This document shows positions 38,266 to 52,200 of a stretch of DNA of 64,000 bases, one piece after another (the stretch's first letter is position 1; every line of letters begins with the position of its first letter). The notes under the pieces are model-generated. The model saw only the letters and a list, made by a program, of their open reading frames with translations. It was not told the DNA's origin and searched no databases. The DNA lies in assembly GCF_965638725.1 (NCBI RefSeq), contig NC_134982.1:81792155-81856154 (forward strand), read 5' to 3'. The translations under genes were made by a program, and so were the position numbers. Origin of the DNA: Aptenodytes patagonicus. Its lineage: Eukaryota > Chordata > Aves > Sphenisciformes > Spheniscidae.

Positions 38266-40129
38266 AAAATCATGGATTATTGTTTAAGAAGTATTTAGCA
38301 GGGGGGCAGCTGTTTTCTACTTTTTAGTATGTTGCAAGAAAACAACTAAATACTCTGTAAAATGATAGACTCACTGAAATGATCAAATCTCTGAGGAAAT
38401 CTGACAGCACACAACCCTTTTTAATCTTGACAATGAAGAAAGAGGGGGAAGCTAGCTGCTACAGGCTGTTCAAAATCCTCAGCTCTGTAAAGAAAAAACT
38501 GAAATTGGTCTCGACTGATTGCGCAAAGATAATGAATGAGAATTGTGAACACTGAACTATGCCTTGAAAGCTATATTCGAATGTTCTGGCCCTACTGGTG
38601 TATAGCCTAGAAGAAGTAAAATCTGAGAAGAAAAGATTTTTGCTTGAAATTTCCGGTTTCAAACAGGACTGAAACAATCACTGGTGTTCATTCCAATTCC
38701 CTGACTGCTGGAGCCAACCCTGCACATGTGGGTTGGTAAGTGTAGTAGCAGAAGCCATTTAAAATTTGTTTTCCTCGAGGTAGCAACTCCACTGTGAAAC
38801 CTCTTTGAACCAGACAACACCCTATCCTACTAATGCTCATGGTGTGCACATGCCTAGATGGATGGGTCAGAAACAGAGCAATAGTTACTAGTAAAGGCTT
38901 ATGTTCTCTCCCGCTACTCTTGCTGGAAGCTCTTCATTTATACAGATTGGGGACAATATGTATAAATCATGTTTAGATCCTAGATATGTTTCACATAAAT
39001 CAAAAGCAGTAACTTTTCCAGGCAGAGAAGACACAAAGTCCTATCAATGCTTTCTATGCTGCTCTAAATCTAAATATTTTATTTATTCCATTTCATTTAC
39101 TATTAAAATTTCATCTCCAGTGGGAGAGCCATCTGAAAAAAAGCACCTTTTTCCTTCTCTAACCATGCCTGCTGGAGTTTCCATGACAAAAAAATGCTGG
39201 ATCAGCATGGTAGAAAGAGGGAAGGTGTCCAGAATTCAACACATCTGAATATGTTTGTTGGCTGTGTTTCTCTAGTCATTACTCTTTTGAATTCTCTGAC
39301 AATCACAATCTCAGAACTGATTAATTTCACTGAGGTGTGTTTTGAGGAGAAAGCAACGGCCTGCTGGATTGTGAGCCTCCATCACCAGCAGTTGCTGGCC
39401 CTGCGGCAGCAGCGGAAGAACAGAATGAATATCCTCCGCTGGGTCAGAGCGCAGAGGATGTCAGTCTCCTCTTGTAAAGCAGCAGTGTTTGTTTGTAATC
39501 TTGTTCTCAACATATACCCTTGAGAGAAAATAGCATTTCAGTTAGATACAAATACTCCTTTCATTTTTTAAATGAGACAAAATCTTCACCAAAATGTCAC
39601 GCAACAGCAACTTTTCAAAGGGCTGAAATTGTGTGAAACAGAATTGTTGCCCCTTTCACACACATAATCTACACTAGACAATTCCTACCTTCAGCCTTGC
39701 CGCTCTAATTAAAGACATATGCATTGTGATACTGTGCAATGCAGTCTGCAACACAGCTGGCAAAAATAGTGTGACTGTTTTTTAGGCAATTGCGCTGAAG
39801 GCCACATGGTTCTGTTGTAAGGATTTTGGATATTCCTGCTTTTCCAAAGGGTCAACTCAATTTTTAGGAAAACCTTTTCTCCTCCCGTTGGCCAGAAAAT
39901 ATACTGCTAATTATAGAGAACCTTTTCTATAGTATGTGGTGGATGTCCTGTGAAGAGCAACTTCAATGACTTAAAATAACTGGGGTTATTTTTAACAGGT
40001 TGGTTGGACCTAGTTGAGCTCTTTATTTAGTAGACATGTATTAGCACCTTAAAGTGCCTTTCTTTGGAGTAATCATAACTGTAGGAGGACTGTTCTGTGC
40101 CTACTTATGCACTTGGTCATGGTGAATTT

Positions 40130-40200
40130 GTGCCCATGCTTAGCAACAAGTACTTGCTTACATTCCACTAACTTCAGTGGGATGTAAGTGGTTGAATGCC
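40130..40200. repeat. Possible ancient amniote repeat fragment
   Basis: The core cttacattccactaacttca then gtgggatgtaagtg resembles the old reptile/bird repeat motif around 'actgacttcaatggga..taagtg'. Short and diverged. Confidence 0.3.
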
Positions 40201-43200
40201 ACCTCAAAACGGAATGTTTTCCCAGTTTGAGATCTCAGTGATTGCATATACTCTATGTAAATGGATACTGAACATCCACAGTCACGGGGAAATCTCAGTA
40301 AGAGGTCTGGTAACCATTTGGTAAACAATTATATTTATTCCCAAGAGGGTATACTTCACTGCATTATTCTAAGTCTGTCTTTAGGAATCTCAAGAAATAA
40401 AGACCCATCGAACTTGAAAACCAGTGATTGCCATTGCACGGGGGGCAAGCCGACTGTGAGCTTATAAGGGTTTTGTGTGTAGTGGCTCTTTGCAGCTGTA
40501 CAATAGCAGAGCTCTGACTCCAACAGCAGGAAAGCTAGTGATTAGTGTCCCTGCAAGCTCTTCAGAACAAACATGGCATCCTCTAATTCCTGATTTGATA
40601 CATATACTAAGTAAGAATAACTAGGCTTGTAATTTCTGTCCTGATTCCTTTGATGACTAATAAATCATTTCCCACATACGGAAATTTGACTTTGTAGACA
40701 TTTTCTTTGAAAGAAATGTGCTAATCAGAAAGGTCTTCCCATAAAACAAGATTACCTTTGTCTGGTCAGTATAGGTAACTTCTCTGTTCAGCAGCTTCCA
40801 CAACAAACTCCAATGGGGCACAAATTATTGCTGAATTTCAGCTGAACTCTCTGTGCAGGGACAGATGGCATTAATATGAATAGCAATTGAATTAACACTC
40901 AGCTACTGCTACCTCCCCAGCACAAGCAATGAAACCAAGACAGCATTTTAACTGGGAGATTTCACATAAATATTTAGGTTAGATAAGGATGAAAATAGGG
41001 CATTATTTATGGATGGTTCTTAGCATCCCAACTGTTTCTGCAGCTGGGTTCCTCACAAAATAGATCAAAGAACAGCAGTAAGACCAAGCTATTTTTTAAG
41101 TATTAATGATGTATTCTTCAGAAATCGTAAGGGAACTTGCTAACACTTTGCCAGGTGTTTGCGATGTTAGCTAGCAGGCTGAGTTTCCTTTGCATCTTCT
41201 GTTCTTCCAGGCTCTGAGCTGGCAAATAACTTAAACACTTGCGTAGGCCAGCAAGGCACTTCAGTTCATGGTATCACCTACTTAGAGGTGAAGGCCTTTG
41301 TCTGTTCAAGGGCTTTATGAAAAAGGCTGCCTTTAGTCAGAAATTTAAAATGAGGTACACACCTCAGTTGTGAGCTGCTGAACTGGAGTGTGGGGGCTGC
41401 GTTGCTGACGAAGAGATGACAGCCACCACAGAAGAAGTGTTAGTACACGAACCTCTGCATTAAACGCAGGCTGGGGGGCTTACAGCTGGAGCAAAAGATG
41501 TGACACAGCCACAAAGGAGCTCTTGCTGAGTGCAAAAGGAAAAGCTGGTTTCTGTTTTCTTTGCCAGTTCCTGCACAGGGGCGGATTTGTTGTGCTCATA
41601 TTTCTGTACTCATGTTACCTCGAGAGATCCTCAGCTGGATTTTTTTTTTCTATCAATGCCAGAAACATAGTGTTGGGTTGATAAAAAGCAGGTGTGGTAA
41701 AGAGGGGGTGTTTCAAATACTTGGTAGTCCAGATGCATTGATCTGGAGTGGTTGTTTTGTTTTTAATTATGGTGGGCGTGCATGGCTGTCATTAATCCAA
41801 ACAAGTCATGACATTTGGGGGAGAGAGATCTATGTTTTGTAACGTTTAAAAAATCTGAGATTTGGGTTTAGGAAATTGCTATGTATAATTCAAGGAATAT
41901 TAAATGTACAAAGGAAAAAGCATTTTAAAGTCTTGGATTTTTAAAAGCTGCACAGTACTGGCCTCTGTGTTCCCCTGTCAGCCTTGATAAATGTTCAGCT
42001 TCGGTGGGAGCAGAGCTAAGTGAATGAAATTGATTATTCTTTTTTGCTTTCCGAGCCATCGCATGTTATTTCTTCCAGTACTTTACTACCATGTAGCTAT
42101 AGTAATTCTAAATGGGAGGCTTCAGATATCCTCCTTTTACACTTCACATTTCTGGATGCCTCTGCCTTACAAAGAGTCAAGAACTAATGTCATGAATTAA
42201 AAAGTACGGGTGGACGGGGAATGCCCACTGTGATCTCAGCTCATTCTGGGTCCCGTTCCCTGCTCTGACCTGTTTCCATCTGGGATGTGCGTGGGTGGAT
42301 TTATCCTGCTCTCCATGTCTCTCAGGAGTTGTTCAGGCAGGCAGGGCAATCCAGCACAGAAGCTGCTCTTGACCTTTCTCTTTTGGCTGTTACTAAATGG
42401 GCCCTTGGGGATGAAGCAGCGGAGGTGCATCTCGTTGCAGTTAAGCATCTGGCCAACCATTTGCTGACATGAACTCTTTCCCCTTGAGAAGTGTTTGAAA
42501 GATGATGTTGCTATCACCCAACTGTTAGATGCCCCCCTCCTGCCACATCCTGCTTACGTCCTCAAGGGCACCCTTGTGCGAGCAAATGTCACTCATGTAA
42601 CCCAGTGAAATAGGATTGGCCACGGCAGCAATTATTTTCGTTTCCTTCACCTCCTTTTCCCCCCTCTCATATTACCTGGGCTCCTGTCAGCGCACCAACT
42701 TGTTATTCTCTTTACACTCTGGGCTCGCTGCAGGCAGCAGGACGTCTCTACCTTCAGCTTCAAGGTCAGTTTAACTACCTATATTGCTTTTCTCGCCTGA
42801 TTTTGAATACAATGGTTATTAAAAATGCATTCAACGCACCACACGATGTGGTGTAATTTGGTTATAATTTATTGATTCACATAACTACTTGGTGCAAGAA
42901 AAAATCTGCCAGCTCACTGCGCAGCTGCTTCAAATGCTGACCCTTCAGTAACAGTTTAAGTAAGGGAAAAATAAGTCCCTTTGCAGATGTGTAACAAGTT
43001 CAGAGAAAACACCTCTAATTCAGTAAGTTTTCTGTAATTTTGATTGTAGTTCTCTGCACTGCGGAGATGAGGGGTTTAGACTGTAAAATAGTGTTGGATT
43101 GATTCAGAAGGGCGAGCACTCCCAGGACCTTGGTTGGGCTTCGGTAAGAGAATTTGGGCTTCTGAGTCTCACCAGGTCGGGTCTGATGGGTCAGACCTTC

Positions 43201-43320
43201 AGCTGATAGAAATAAAAAATCATGCTGTTACTAAGGGGTAGTTACCGAGGAGTTACTGAGGTGTTACTGAAGAGTAGTTGTCTGATCTATGAAGAGCCTT
43301 TTCCGTGTCTTCTCTACTCA

Positions 43321-43344
43321 TATGAATCTATTAATAGATTCATA
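43321..43344. promoter_or_regulatory. Perfect 24-bp palindrome with a MEF2-type core
   Basis: tatgaatctatt is followed directly by its reverse complement aatagattcata. The centre, ctattaatag at 43328-43337, fits the MEF2 consensus YTA(A/T)4TAR on both strands. MEF2 drives many muscle energy-metabolism genes, so its place upstream of CKMT2 is suggestive. Binding is inferred from the motif alone, and the CKMT2 start site is unknown. Confidence 0.35.
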
Positions 43345-46300
43345 GTTTGGATATTTTTTTTCCCCAGATAATAGCTTTTTATAACCATTCACTGACGTCT
43401 GGCATTACAAGGAGAAAGAAACTGAATTTTAGTGCATTTTTCATAGAGATATTCCGTGCTGTGATTGAGGCACAGTTAGACTGATGTCTGCACTGACATT
43501 GTTTCTGCACTCCAGAGATTTTGTCTTAAGCCCAGACCAGTCAGAAAAGTTTGAGTCTTTTTGAAACTGAAAAACCCCACCAATATTGCTTTATGAGATT
43601 TAATGTTTTAACTTATATCTTATCCTCTGAACCTGTAGAGTGATAAAGCAAACCAAGAGCAATGTAAACTATTTTCTGGGCATCTAAAAATGGTGTCTCA
43701 TGCATGTAGTCACTTGTGACATTTATTGCAGATGTTTCTAAGGTGCCAGCAACTTCCATAGACAGGCAGAGAAAACTTTCCACTGGCATCTGTAGGCTTT
43801 AGCTCAAGCTAAGGATGACTCAAAAAATTACTTCTCAAATACAACAGACCAGTCTCCTTCTCCCTCCACCACGTGAAAGTTCAGCTCATTGCAGTGATAC
43901 CGTTAGTTGAACAGCTTAACAGTTTAAGACGTGCATATACATTATCTGTGATTATGAGCCTGTGTGAACTTTAGCTATGACTCTGCCATTCCTCTAAAAT
44001 GTCGCTCAGGATCACATGGTGTGGCAATTAATACCACCCATGACATGGTTCAAATATTTAATCTAGTTCTATTTCTAGAAATGTCACTGTAACCCTTGTA
44101 CCTTCCTTCCCTCGTTGGCTAAAAGCACGTGTGCTGCCTAGTGTGAAATATAGGATAACCAATACCTGTGTTCGAACAGATTGAGAGAAAAACGGAGCTG
44201 ACGACTTCCTCTTTAAAAGAAGTTCAAGAAAGTAAAGAATTAATAGCAAAAGCATTATTTTTTAAATATTAAAAGTAGTAGTAAAGTTTGCAAGTTCCTT
44301 AGAGGGTAAAGAGGCGGTTTGTGCATTTCTGATGATTCACTCGCTTCTGAAGTTCCCAGAGAGGGATGGAACATCTTCACCCATGTGCAGATCACAGGAT
44401 TTCCACGTGCAATGGGACGCGGCTGAGGCAGTCCAAGCACGGTGGTAGCTGTGAATCAAATGTCCTGGGGACCCTCTGCAGCCTCTGGCCAGAGCGGCAA
44501 GGGGAGTTTTGCTATGTCAGAGTTTTCTTAAGTTGTTGATTTAGAAGAAGGACCTTTTTAGTGTTGGTGAGAAACCTGCTGTACAAAAGCCGTATTTCTT
44601 CTGGAGAGTACCTTCACCTTTAACAGATGCTTTAATCTAGGTGTATTGTGAATAAGAGGGAAAACTGGTTTAAGGCCCTGAAATAGGCATTTTCCAATTT
44701 TTATCATCCTGGGGTTCAAACTGTAGTTACAAACAGCCCCCCCTTAAATGATACTTGCAATCCTTTGGGCTGTTTCTCAGCCAGCACCAAATTTGCAGTA
44801 GTGACTTCTGCTAAATCTTGCTGCTGGCTTTTGTCTCCACCTTCTGTGCATGGTAGGTGATACACATATTAAAATACAGTTTTAAAACCAAAATATACTC
44901 CTGGCAGGACATTAATGTCCTGAAGGCTGGTTACAGGTAGCTGAGCATGTCTTAGGGGACAGCAGAGAGATAAAGGCTGTGACCTCTAAGATCATGACCT
45001 TTCAGACAGGTTTTGCTGATTCACTGGCCGTAAGTCGTCACGCAATATGGGAATACTGCTTTGGAAAAGGCAATGCCAGTTTGACTCTGAATTTTTTTAC
45101 CCTTTATGGTGTCGATGTGGTGAGAGAACAGGAATGATTTTGTTCTGCTATGAAGAAACCTTGTTTTTGCAGACACTTAACATTACGTGCTGTACAGCTT
45201 AGTGGCTGTTACTTTAAGTCAGTGTTGCATTTACTCCCCTCACAATTAACCACTGCAGACATCGCTCCACAAGATGACTTGCAAGGAATTAATCAAAATT
45301 GTTCACTGTAAGAGGGAACCTGATGCATGGAAGATACACAGCAACCATTTCTGAGCTAATTGCTCTGTGTTTCTTCTCTCCAGTACAACACTATTTGTGC
45401 TTTCTCCAAGCAATAACACAAACACAAGTGACCTTGGAAATAAAACTTTAAAGGACTTGTTGCCAGTGACAAATTCCACCTCAGAGCCACTGAGCTGTGC
45501 TCCATGCCCTGCCCTTGGGACAAAGGCATGCGTAATCCTGGAGGGATGCAAAAGACATCTTAACTAGTTATCATGAGACAAAGCCAGTAACCAAAGTATG
45601 AGCAGAATGACATAATAAGGGGAAAATGTGCAAGGCAAGATGTAAAGCATTTTGTAAAGCTGTCAGATTAAAATACCGGGAGCCATCAGAGTGTTTTGCA
45701 GCACGCTTGACTAACAAGAAAAAAAAAAAACCCTTCCCTGCCACTTTACCTGTAGAAAAACCACCTGATTCTGGATACCAGCTGAGATGCATATCTTACC
45801 CTCCACCTTCAGCAGTTAAAGGATGCCTAGTTGTGGGCACTGCTAAAGTCCATGCTGTCTGCAAAGGAAAGGAAGACAGATGTGTTGTAAGTGCTGAGTG
45901 GCAGTAGAGGAGATCAGCCCTGAGTGTGATAAGGAAAAGCAGGAGATCAATGACTTGAATAGGATCATTGCATGAGATCCAGCAATGTTGGCACTCACAT
46001 TAGAGAGCTGGTGAGCCAAACCCGAGTGATGCCATGTGCAGCAGAAGCAGGTGCCCCCTTCCAGTTACGGCAAGGCTGGCACCGCAGTGCTCATGAGGTC
46101 CATTTTTTGTATTTCTGCCATCTGCTGAGGGATTTGAGAAGCTCATGCTCTTCTCTCCCGGATGCTCCCTGCCTGCTCTTCTTTCCATCAGCTTGCAACA
46201 AGGTCAGTGCTGTCCTAATCTGTGGACTTGAGCTAGCACTCCAGTGTGTACTTCCCCACTGCAAAATACCAGTTCTCATTAATTCAGTTTGGACTGCTGT

Positions 46301-47639
46301 GTCTCCTGATGTGTCAGCTTCTGCTGGTCCGCATACAGAATATATATGGTGCTCCAGCTTTGTCACAGCCTTACGCTGAAACAGTTCAGTTTAGATCACA
46401 TCTCTGAATATTTCTTACACAATGCACTGAAATCCCCACATCATCAAGTTAGTAAGGGAGAAGCTGTCTGACTCTTAATGTGCCTATCCATTACATTTTG
46501 GAAAAACAGTCTTATTACTATCAGAGTATTATCTGAGTGACACATACTTAAGGTCTCCTGCCATGAATCCTAAGAATCTCATTAAAATCTATAAAATAAA
46601 ATTATTAAGCTTAATACCTCAAAAAAAGTGGTGTGTCCAATACCATAGAAATTAGACCCCATTTGGACAACTGAAGAAGAGATGTTCACAGAACTAAAAA
46701 TCGGTGCCGGTTTAGATGCAGCTGATTCTGTCTTATGTGTTAAAAAATAAAGTCCAAATTCACATGTAGCTTGTGGTGCATTGAAAGAACTTGAAACTTC
46801 TGCAAGGTTGGTGCAGTTATAAACCATTTAGCAGAGAAACAATTTTTCAGTAGAAAACCATAAATGATAATTGGGAACCATTTAAGAATATTTTATCAGT
46901 ACATTCAGAATCCCACAACAGAGGAGAAAACTTCTCTGCTTATTAGGAAGCATTCCAGTTGAAAGGGAAAGTGAAAGTGATAGTAAAAAAATTGATGGGA
47001 CTGATAGAGACTCAAGTTAACCAGGTTCCTGTTATTGCAGACAACCCCCTCACCTAATTTTACTCGGAAGTGTATCTATGTCCTTATCAGAAATAGCTCC
47101 CTGGCTGCCCCAGTCAGGATGCTCCCTAGGCCATGCTGAGGACTGCGGTCAGCACTCCCTACCCGCGGTTCAGGGAACTGTGCGACTCCCAAAGGGGCCA
47201 GGGCTTGGCAGGCAATGACCACAGTGTGCACTTCTAGTGAACCGCTGCTGTCCCAAGGGGCTGATACGATTTCCGAATGCGAAAGCTATTTAGTAGACAC
47301 AGAGATGCTCTGCTGCTTCCATTTTGGAGACCTGGTACAAGCATTACTGGAATGACAGGACCATTCTGGTCTCAGGAGGATGTTGAGGATGAAACAAAAT
47401 GGAAAGAGTTCAGGGAAGAGCTAAAGAGTGATTAATAAATTTGAAAATGTGGTAAAAATCTGATGGAGAGACATAAAAAGTGATAGTTATTAAGTAGCTA
47501 CGTGTGGAACAAATAATGAGTAGAAATTTCTACAACAAACTGATAAAAGTCATAACAAAGGCCAGTGATTCAAACTGAAGACAAACAAATGCAGGCCAAA
47601 AATAAGATAAGAGTTTTATTTACTTTTTTAACTCAGGTT

Positions 47640-47870
47640 GATTAACCCTTGGAACTCCTTTATCTTCTCCAGACCGTACTCTCTCTAGATAGTTTTAAAT
47701 GGAAGACGGATGCGTTCCTAATGCAGGTGTTTTCCTTCCTGCACACCTGATCAGCACAGGCAAGTGCTTGATTCCTCTTCAAGGGATAAAACTGATAATC
47801 ACAAAAGTTCTTCTCATCTTGAAAAATTAATCTTGCCCCTTCTCAGCTGTTCTATGATAGCACTATAGGC
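47640..47870 (+). mobile_element. Probable old CR1-type LINE 3' fragment
   Basis: gattaacccttggaactcct, ttctccagaccgtactctct, ctagatagttttaaatggaa and gacggatgcgttcctaatgc follow the pattern of diverged CR1/L3 3' ends ('ggattctccatcactagaagtttttaaatcaagactggatg'). It ends near gttctatgatagcac. Divergence is high. Confidence 0.45.
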
Positions 47871-49037
47871 ATCTACGAGAAAATGGATTTTCTATCATCA
47901 TAAGCACAAGGGAAGAGCCATAGGAAATGCCTACAAAAGAAAAGCGCGCACGTTCATTTTTTAGGCTGTGCAGTGGTTAAATTTTCCTGATGAAAGTGAA
48001 ATGTTTACAGTGGAGGCCTAACAGCATGGTAGTTCTGGTAAAGTGTTCTTAGAAAAACCTTACACCTTTAACGCCACCTTTGGCTGGAATAATTACGTTT
48101 CTCCGAATCCACAGAGGTGGTAATGGTGCAAACTTATTGTTAGGGCAGGTTGACATTTTCTGGGGGGAAAAAACCAGCTAAATCTGTTAATGATTTGAGG
48201 TCAGATTTGACAAATACCTTTGATGAGAATTTTTTTTAGGTTGAGACCATTCTGTTCAGACTCTTTCAAAATGGATCTTTTTGAAATGTCTGTTTTGAAG
48301 CAATGCATTACTTAGAAATCATGCTATTGTTACAGGGGAAAAAAAGAAAACCAAACCAAAATGGTCTTGTTTCCTATTAAATAAAGTGTCTTGTTCATCA
48401 TGCGCCCTTATAATGTAAAACCTGTTTGCTGAACTTGTACGCCAGGTTTTTGTGCAAGTCTATTTGTGCTATTTTGATTGTATGTGGACTACCTGTGCAA
48501 GGTATAACGTGGACTCAGTTTGTGCTGTAGTATTATATGCATTTCTATTCAGAACTATAGCCCACCCTTGTGGCAAGAGGTGTTTATTAAATTAGGAGTT
48601 ACACCATTGTGATGAAAAAGATTACAGTCCCCTTTCCACAACAGTCCAGATGACGTTTTTCTTCTCATAAGAAATTCTAACTTTCATGTTCCCCTAGACC
48701 CTTTGCATCTGACAGTCACAAATGATGGTCCCTGCGATGGCAATGCCACGCTGCAGTCAGAAGGTCCTACCTAAGAAGCAGAAGATCAGGCCAGCTGTCA
48801 TCTCCCAGTTCCTGCAGGCAGCAGCCATGTGATGCTCTGATTGATGCTTGTCAGGCCACCTTCTCAGCAGAGTCACCTTTTCTGCAGGAGTGACTGGGTT
48901 TAAAAAGCTGAGGCACTGACTGGTAAAGACAGAAACTGAACTTCTGCTTACCGAACTGCAAAGTTTGGGGAAGGAAATGTTAGGCTGAGGAGTGCTGGGC
49001 TTAAACTGTAACAAAGGATGTGTAGTTAGACATTAGG

Positions 49038-49063
49038 TTTTTTTTTTAAAAAAAAAAAAAAAA
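49038..49063. repeat. T10-A16 homopolymer inverted tract
   Basis: Ten T directly followed by sixteen A, then further A-rich sequence to about 49077. It is a perfect inverted repeat by composition and likely length-polymorphic. Confidence 0.9.
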
Positions 49064-49116
49064 GAAAAGAAAAAAAGCCTACCTTACTCTGATTATTTTT
49101 TTAGGTAGTTAACCTA

Positions 49117-49205
49117 CCCAGGCTGTGGCATCTCCAGTGTTGGTGGCTTTTAAGAGCTGTTAGAGAAGTATCTGTCAGGTAAAGTAGAGCCTGCCTCAGG
49201 GTAAG
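49117..49205 (+). mobile_element. Old CR1 LINE 3' fragment
   Basis: cccaggctgtggcatctcca, gtgttggtggcttttaagag, tgttagagaagtatctgtca and gtagagcctgcctcaggg match the CR1 3' order 'aggctgtggaatctccatc..ggtttttaagag..gttagacaaacacctgtca..cctgcctcag'. Truncated at both ends. Confidence 0.7.
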
Positions 49206-52200
49206 GAAAACTTCTTCCGTGATCCAACAAGGCAAGAATATCCCGGGGGACAAGGCATGCAGCCACAATGGAAGATAACATTGCCAACAAGAAAAATACT
49301 TGCATTATGGGACCTTATTAAACTCAAAAAAGACAACAATTTTATGAGCATAAAATCTGCCCTTGATCAGGTGTCCAAAAGTCAGTCATTCTGCCCCAAA
49401 GGTACGGGCCCGTTAAATGTATCAAACCCTGAAAGGGTGAGAAAACTGCTGTTGATGCCTGAACGAGGGAGGAGGGGACAATGAAACCGTCCATGCTGAG
49501 AGGATCTGCTTTAGGGATTAAAGCTCGGCATTGCACATCCAGTCAAAGACAGGCATAAATAAGAGTGAGGAGCGGGGTACTTATACCCATTCAGCAGAAA
49601 GAGTAAGGTACAATATCCCTGTATTTCCCAGATCAGCCATGGCACAAAGCCTTTACCGTTTGAGTTACCAAGGAAGTCTCTTTGCCTTTTCAAACTGGTT
49701 CCTTTTCCCCCAGCTTCATCTATTTCTTTTTCCAGGTGGTTCATTTCTCTTTCTGTTCACAGGCTGTGATTTCTGTTACAACCCTATACCTCAGGCACAC
49801 AGCGTAGTTCAGCCTGAAAGTCAAGGATGCCAAGCTACCTGCAGCCACCCAGGGTATTGTTTGCACACCACATTCTGCAGAATGCTCAGGTTGCTCTCAG
49901 GACCAGGCGCTCTCTTATCCAATAGCTGTTGCGAGGGCAAAGCGAAAGATACAAGCAGCACTGAATCAGTAGCTAAACAACCTGTAGCTTTTAACAACTT
50001 CAGCAAGCATGGTTTGTCTCGCAAAGAAATCACAGAGAGCAGCTTCTAGCATCCTTCACCCTCGCAGAGCTCCCGTGTACTTCTCAGCTCCTCCAGAACA
50101 AATTAATGCCACGTGCCTAGCGAAGAGCACGCTGTGCTTACCTTCCAGTCCCAGACCACAACATCGTGCTGATCCAGAGAGTAACTTTCTGGCTGGGACG
50201 TTGTTTTTATCCATTGTGCATTCTTGATCATTGGAAAAGGCTCTAAGGTAGAAAAATATGCAGCCAGTCAATCAATAGCTGCTGTCACAAAGGATGGGAC
50301 TTTCCCGTCACATTGCATTAGTACAAGGAATGGAGGTTATGTGAAAGCAGCAAACAATACAGTGCAGCCTTGCCAGCAGGTATGTGACATGGCTAAATAT
50401 AATGACCTGTCTGGGGCTGTTAGCTTTACCTGTTAGGCTGCGGTACACACTGTAATCAATAGGTGTGCTGTTCTTGTTATTTCTGAAGCATTATAATTAC
50501 ACTGTTGGGCCTCGTGCTTCTTTCTAAATATATACTGCACATGATTACTCTGATTTAATCAGATGTCTGGACCAGATTTGTCCCTTAAAGTGACACAGGA
50601 TGCAGAAGCTCCCAAAAAATCCAAGCTGGTGGAGATGCCGATGAGTGCCTGGAGTCGTTGAAGTCATAATGTCATCATCTGCAAGGCGATTTTGATACGG
50701 CTTCTAGTTTTCAGGACAGGATTTTGACTGCCAGCCAATTCCTTGCAGTAAAGATGGTATCTGTGAAACAGAACTCTAAATACATAGAGCTGCTGTGAAA
50801 ATACATGTATTGTTTCTCAGACACTTAGGTATAGCAGTAATATGTGCAGATTAGTCATAAGCAAATATTTCCAGAGTGTAGGATGGGGATGCTATACAGT
50901 GAAAAGGCACTATACCAGCTACTAGCTCCTCCATCCCAGCTGAAACTGGGACAACCATCTGCTAAATACACAGAAAAGAAAGCAGCACAAAAACTTCCAT
51001 CACAAACCTCATATTTGATTTTGATTTACAGTCAAACATTCTCCCACTGCATTTTGGGAGGGAGAGATCCTGTTGCAGTCATGAGAGCCTGTCCTGCAAC
51101 TCTCACCTAAACAAATTCATAGATGGAGGGGAGCCACTCCCAGAGATAAGATAAGGCTACGGTAGATGATCTGCCTCCTGTCCCAGCCCAGTGTCAGCAC
51201 ATATTTCATTATACTCTAGTGCTGTGCAACTAATTCTTGAGGACTTGGAATAGCTGAGGAAATCGCAATGTATTCCGAATGGGACAAAAAAAATTTGCTC
51301 TCCCTGTGTGGTCTTTCCCCATTTCTGTTTTAGGGAAATTCTTTCAGTGAAAAAATACTGAAATTTCTGTCAATCAGTCAGCACCTTTCTTTGGAAGGAA
51401 AGTTAGATAAATGTATATTGCATTTCAAAGGCATGGAGAAGACAAAACAACAAAATTCAGGTATAAAATTGTTTAAACAAGATACAGGACATGAAACAAA
51501 TGACTCTCAAACTTGAAACACATCTGTGTTTCTCATCTGACATATGTGACTAAAGTACAAAGAAGATACTGCTTTGCAACAGAAAACCATGCAAGCAGAT
51601 GAGAATATCTTTTTACCAAGTGAGAAGATACAGATGCAACATTGCATTTGTCTTTAGACAGGAGTGGAAAAGGTGAAGAAGTACAGGGTTTGGGGCTAAC
51701 TAACCCAGAGCTACATGAAAATTATTGGAAATTAGAACACTTTGTTCACTGAGAATAAAACCAAATGCTTTGAGGTGTTTAGTTTAACCTCCAAAAGAAT
51801 GGTGAGGAGATTGCATAAACAATTATGTTTTTTAAAACTTTGAAAAAACAACTGAAGCAGCATATCCTGGGGGAAAGGTCATGTTTTCTTGTAAATCTTC
51901 CATGCCCGTTTCCCAAAGATGATTTACCAGAGTCCAGTTTTAAGGATAAGCTTCTGTCAATGACACAAATTGGAACTTGTGTGCTCTATTTAAACAGAAG
52001 CTATAACTTCCTGAGGAACTCACAGTCACCGGCAATACTAGTCAAATTCTGATTCTTGTAAGAAAAAAATGTGCATTGTCTTCTTCAGACTTTCACAGAA
52101 CATGCAGTTTTCTCTGCTATACTTAGAGATCTCCTGTACCTCAGACATAATCCCAGTAGAATTAAATAGAAAAAATACATGTATAGAAATAATACATGTA

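Noticed and set aside
49531..50049. 172-codon + strand ORF, the longest outside the CR1 element
   Set aside because: It starts at a non-ATG codon, has no recognisable domain, overlaps open frames on the other strand, and has no splice context linking it to a gene. Treated as chance.
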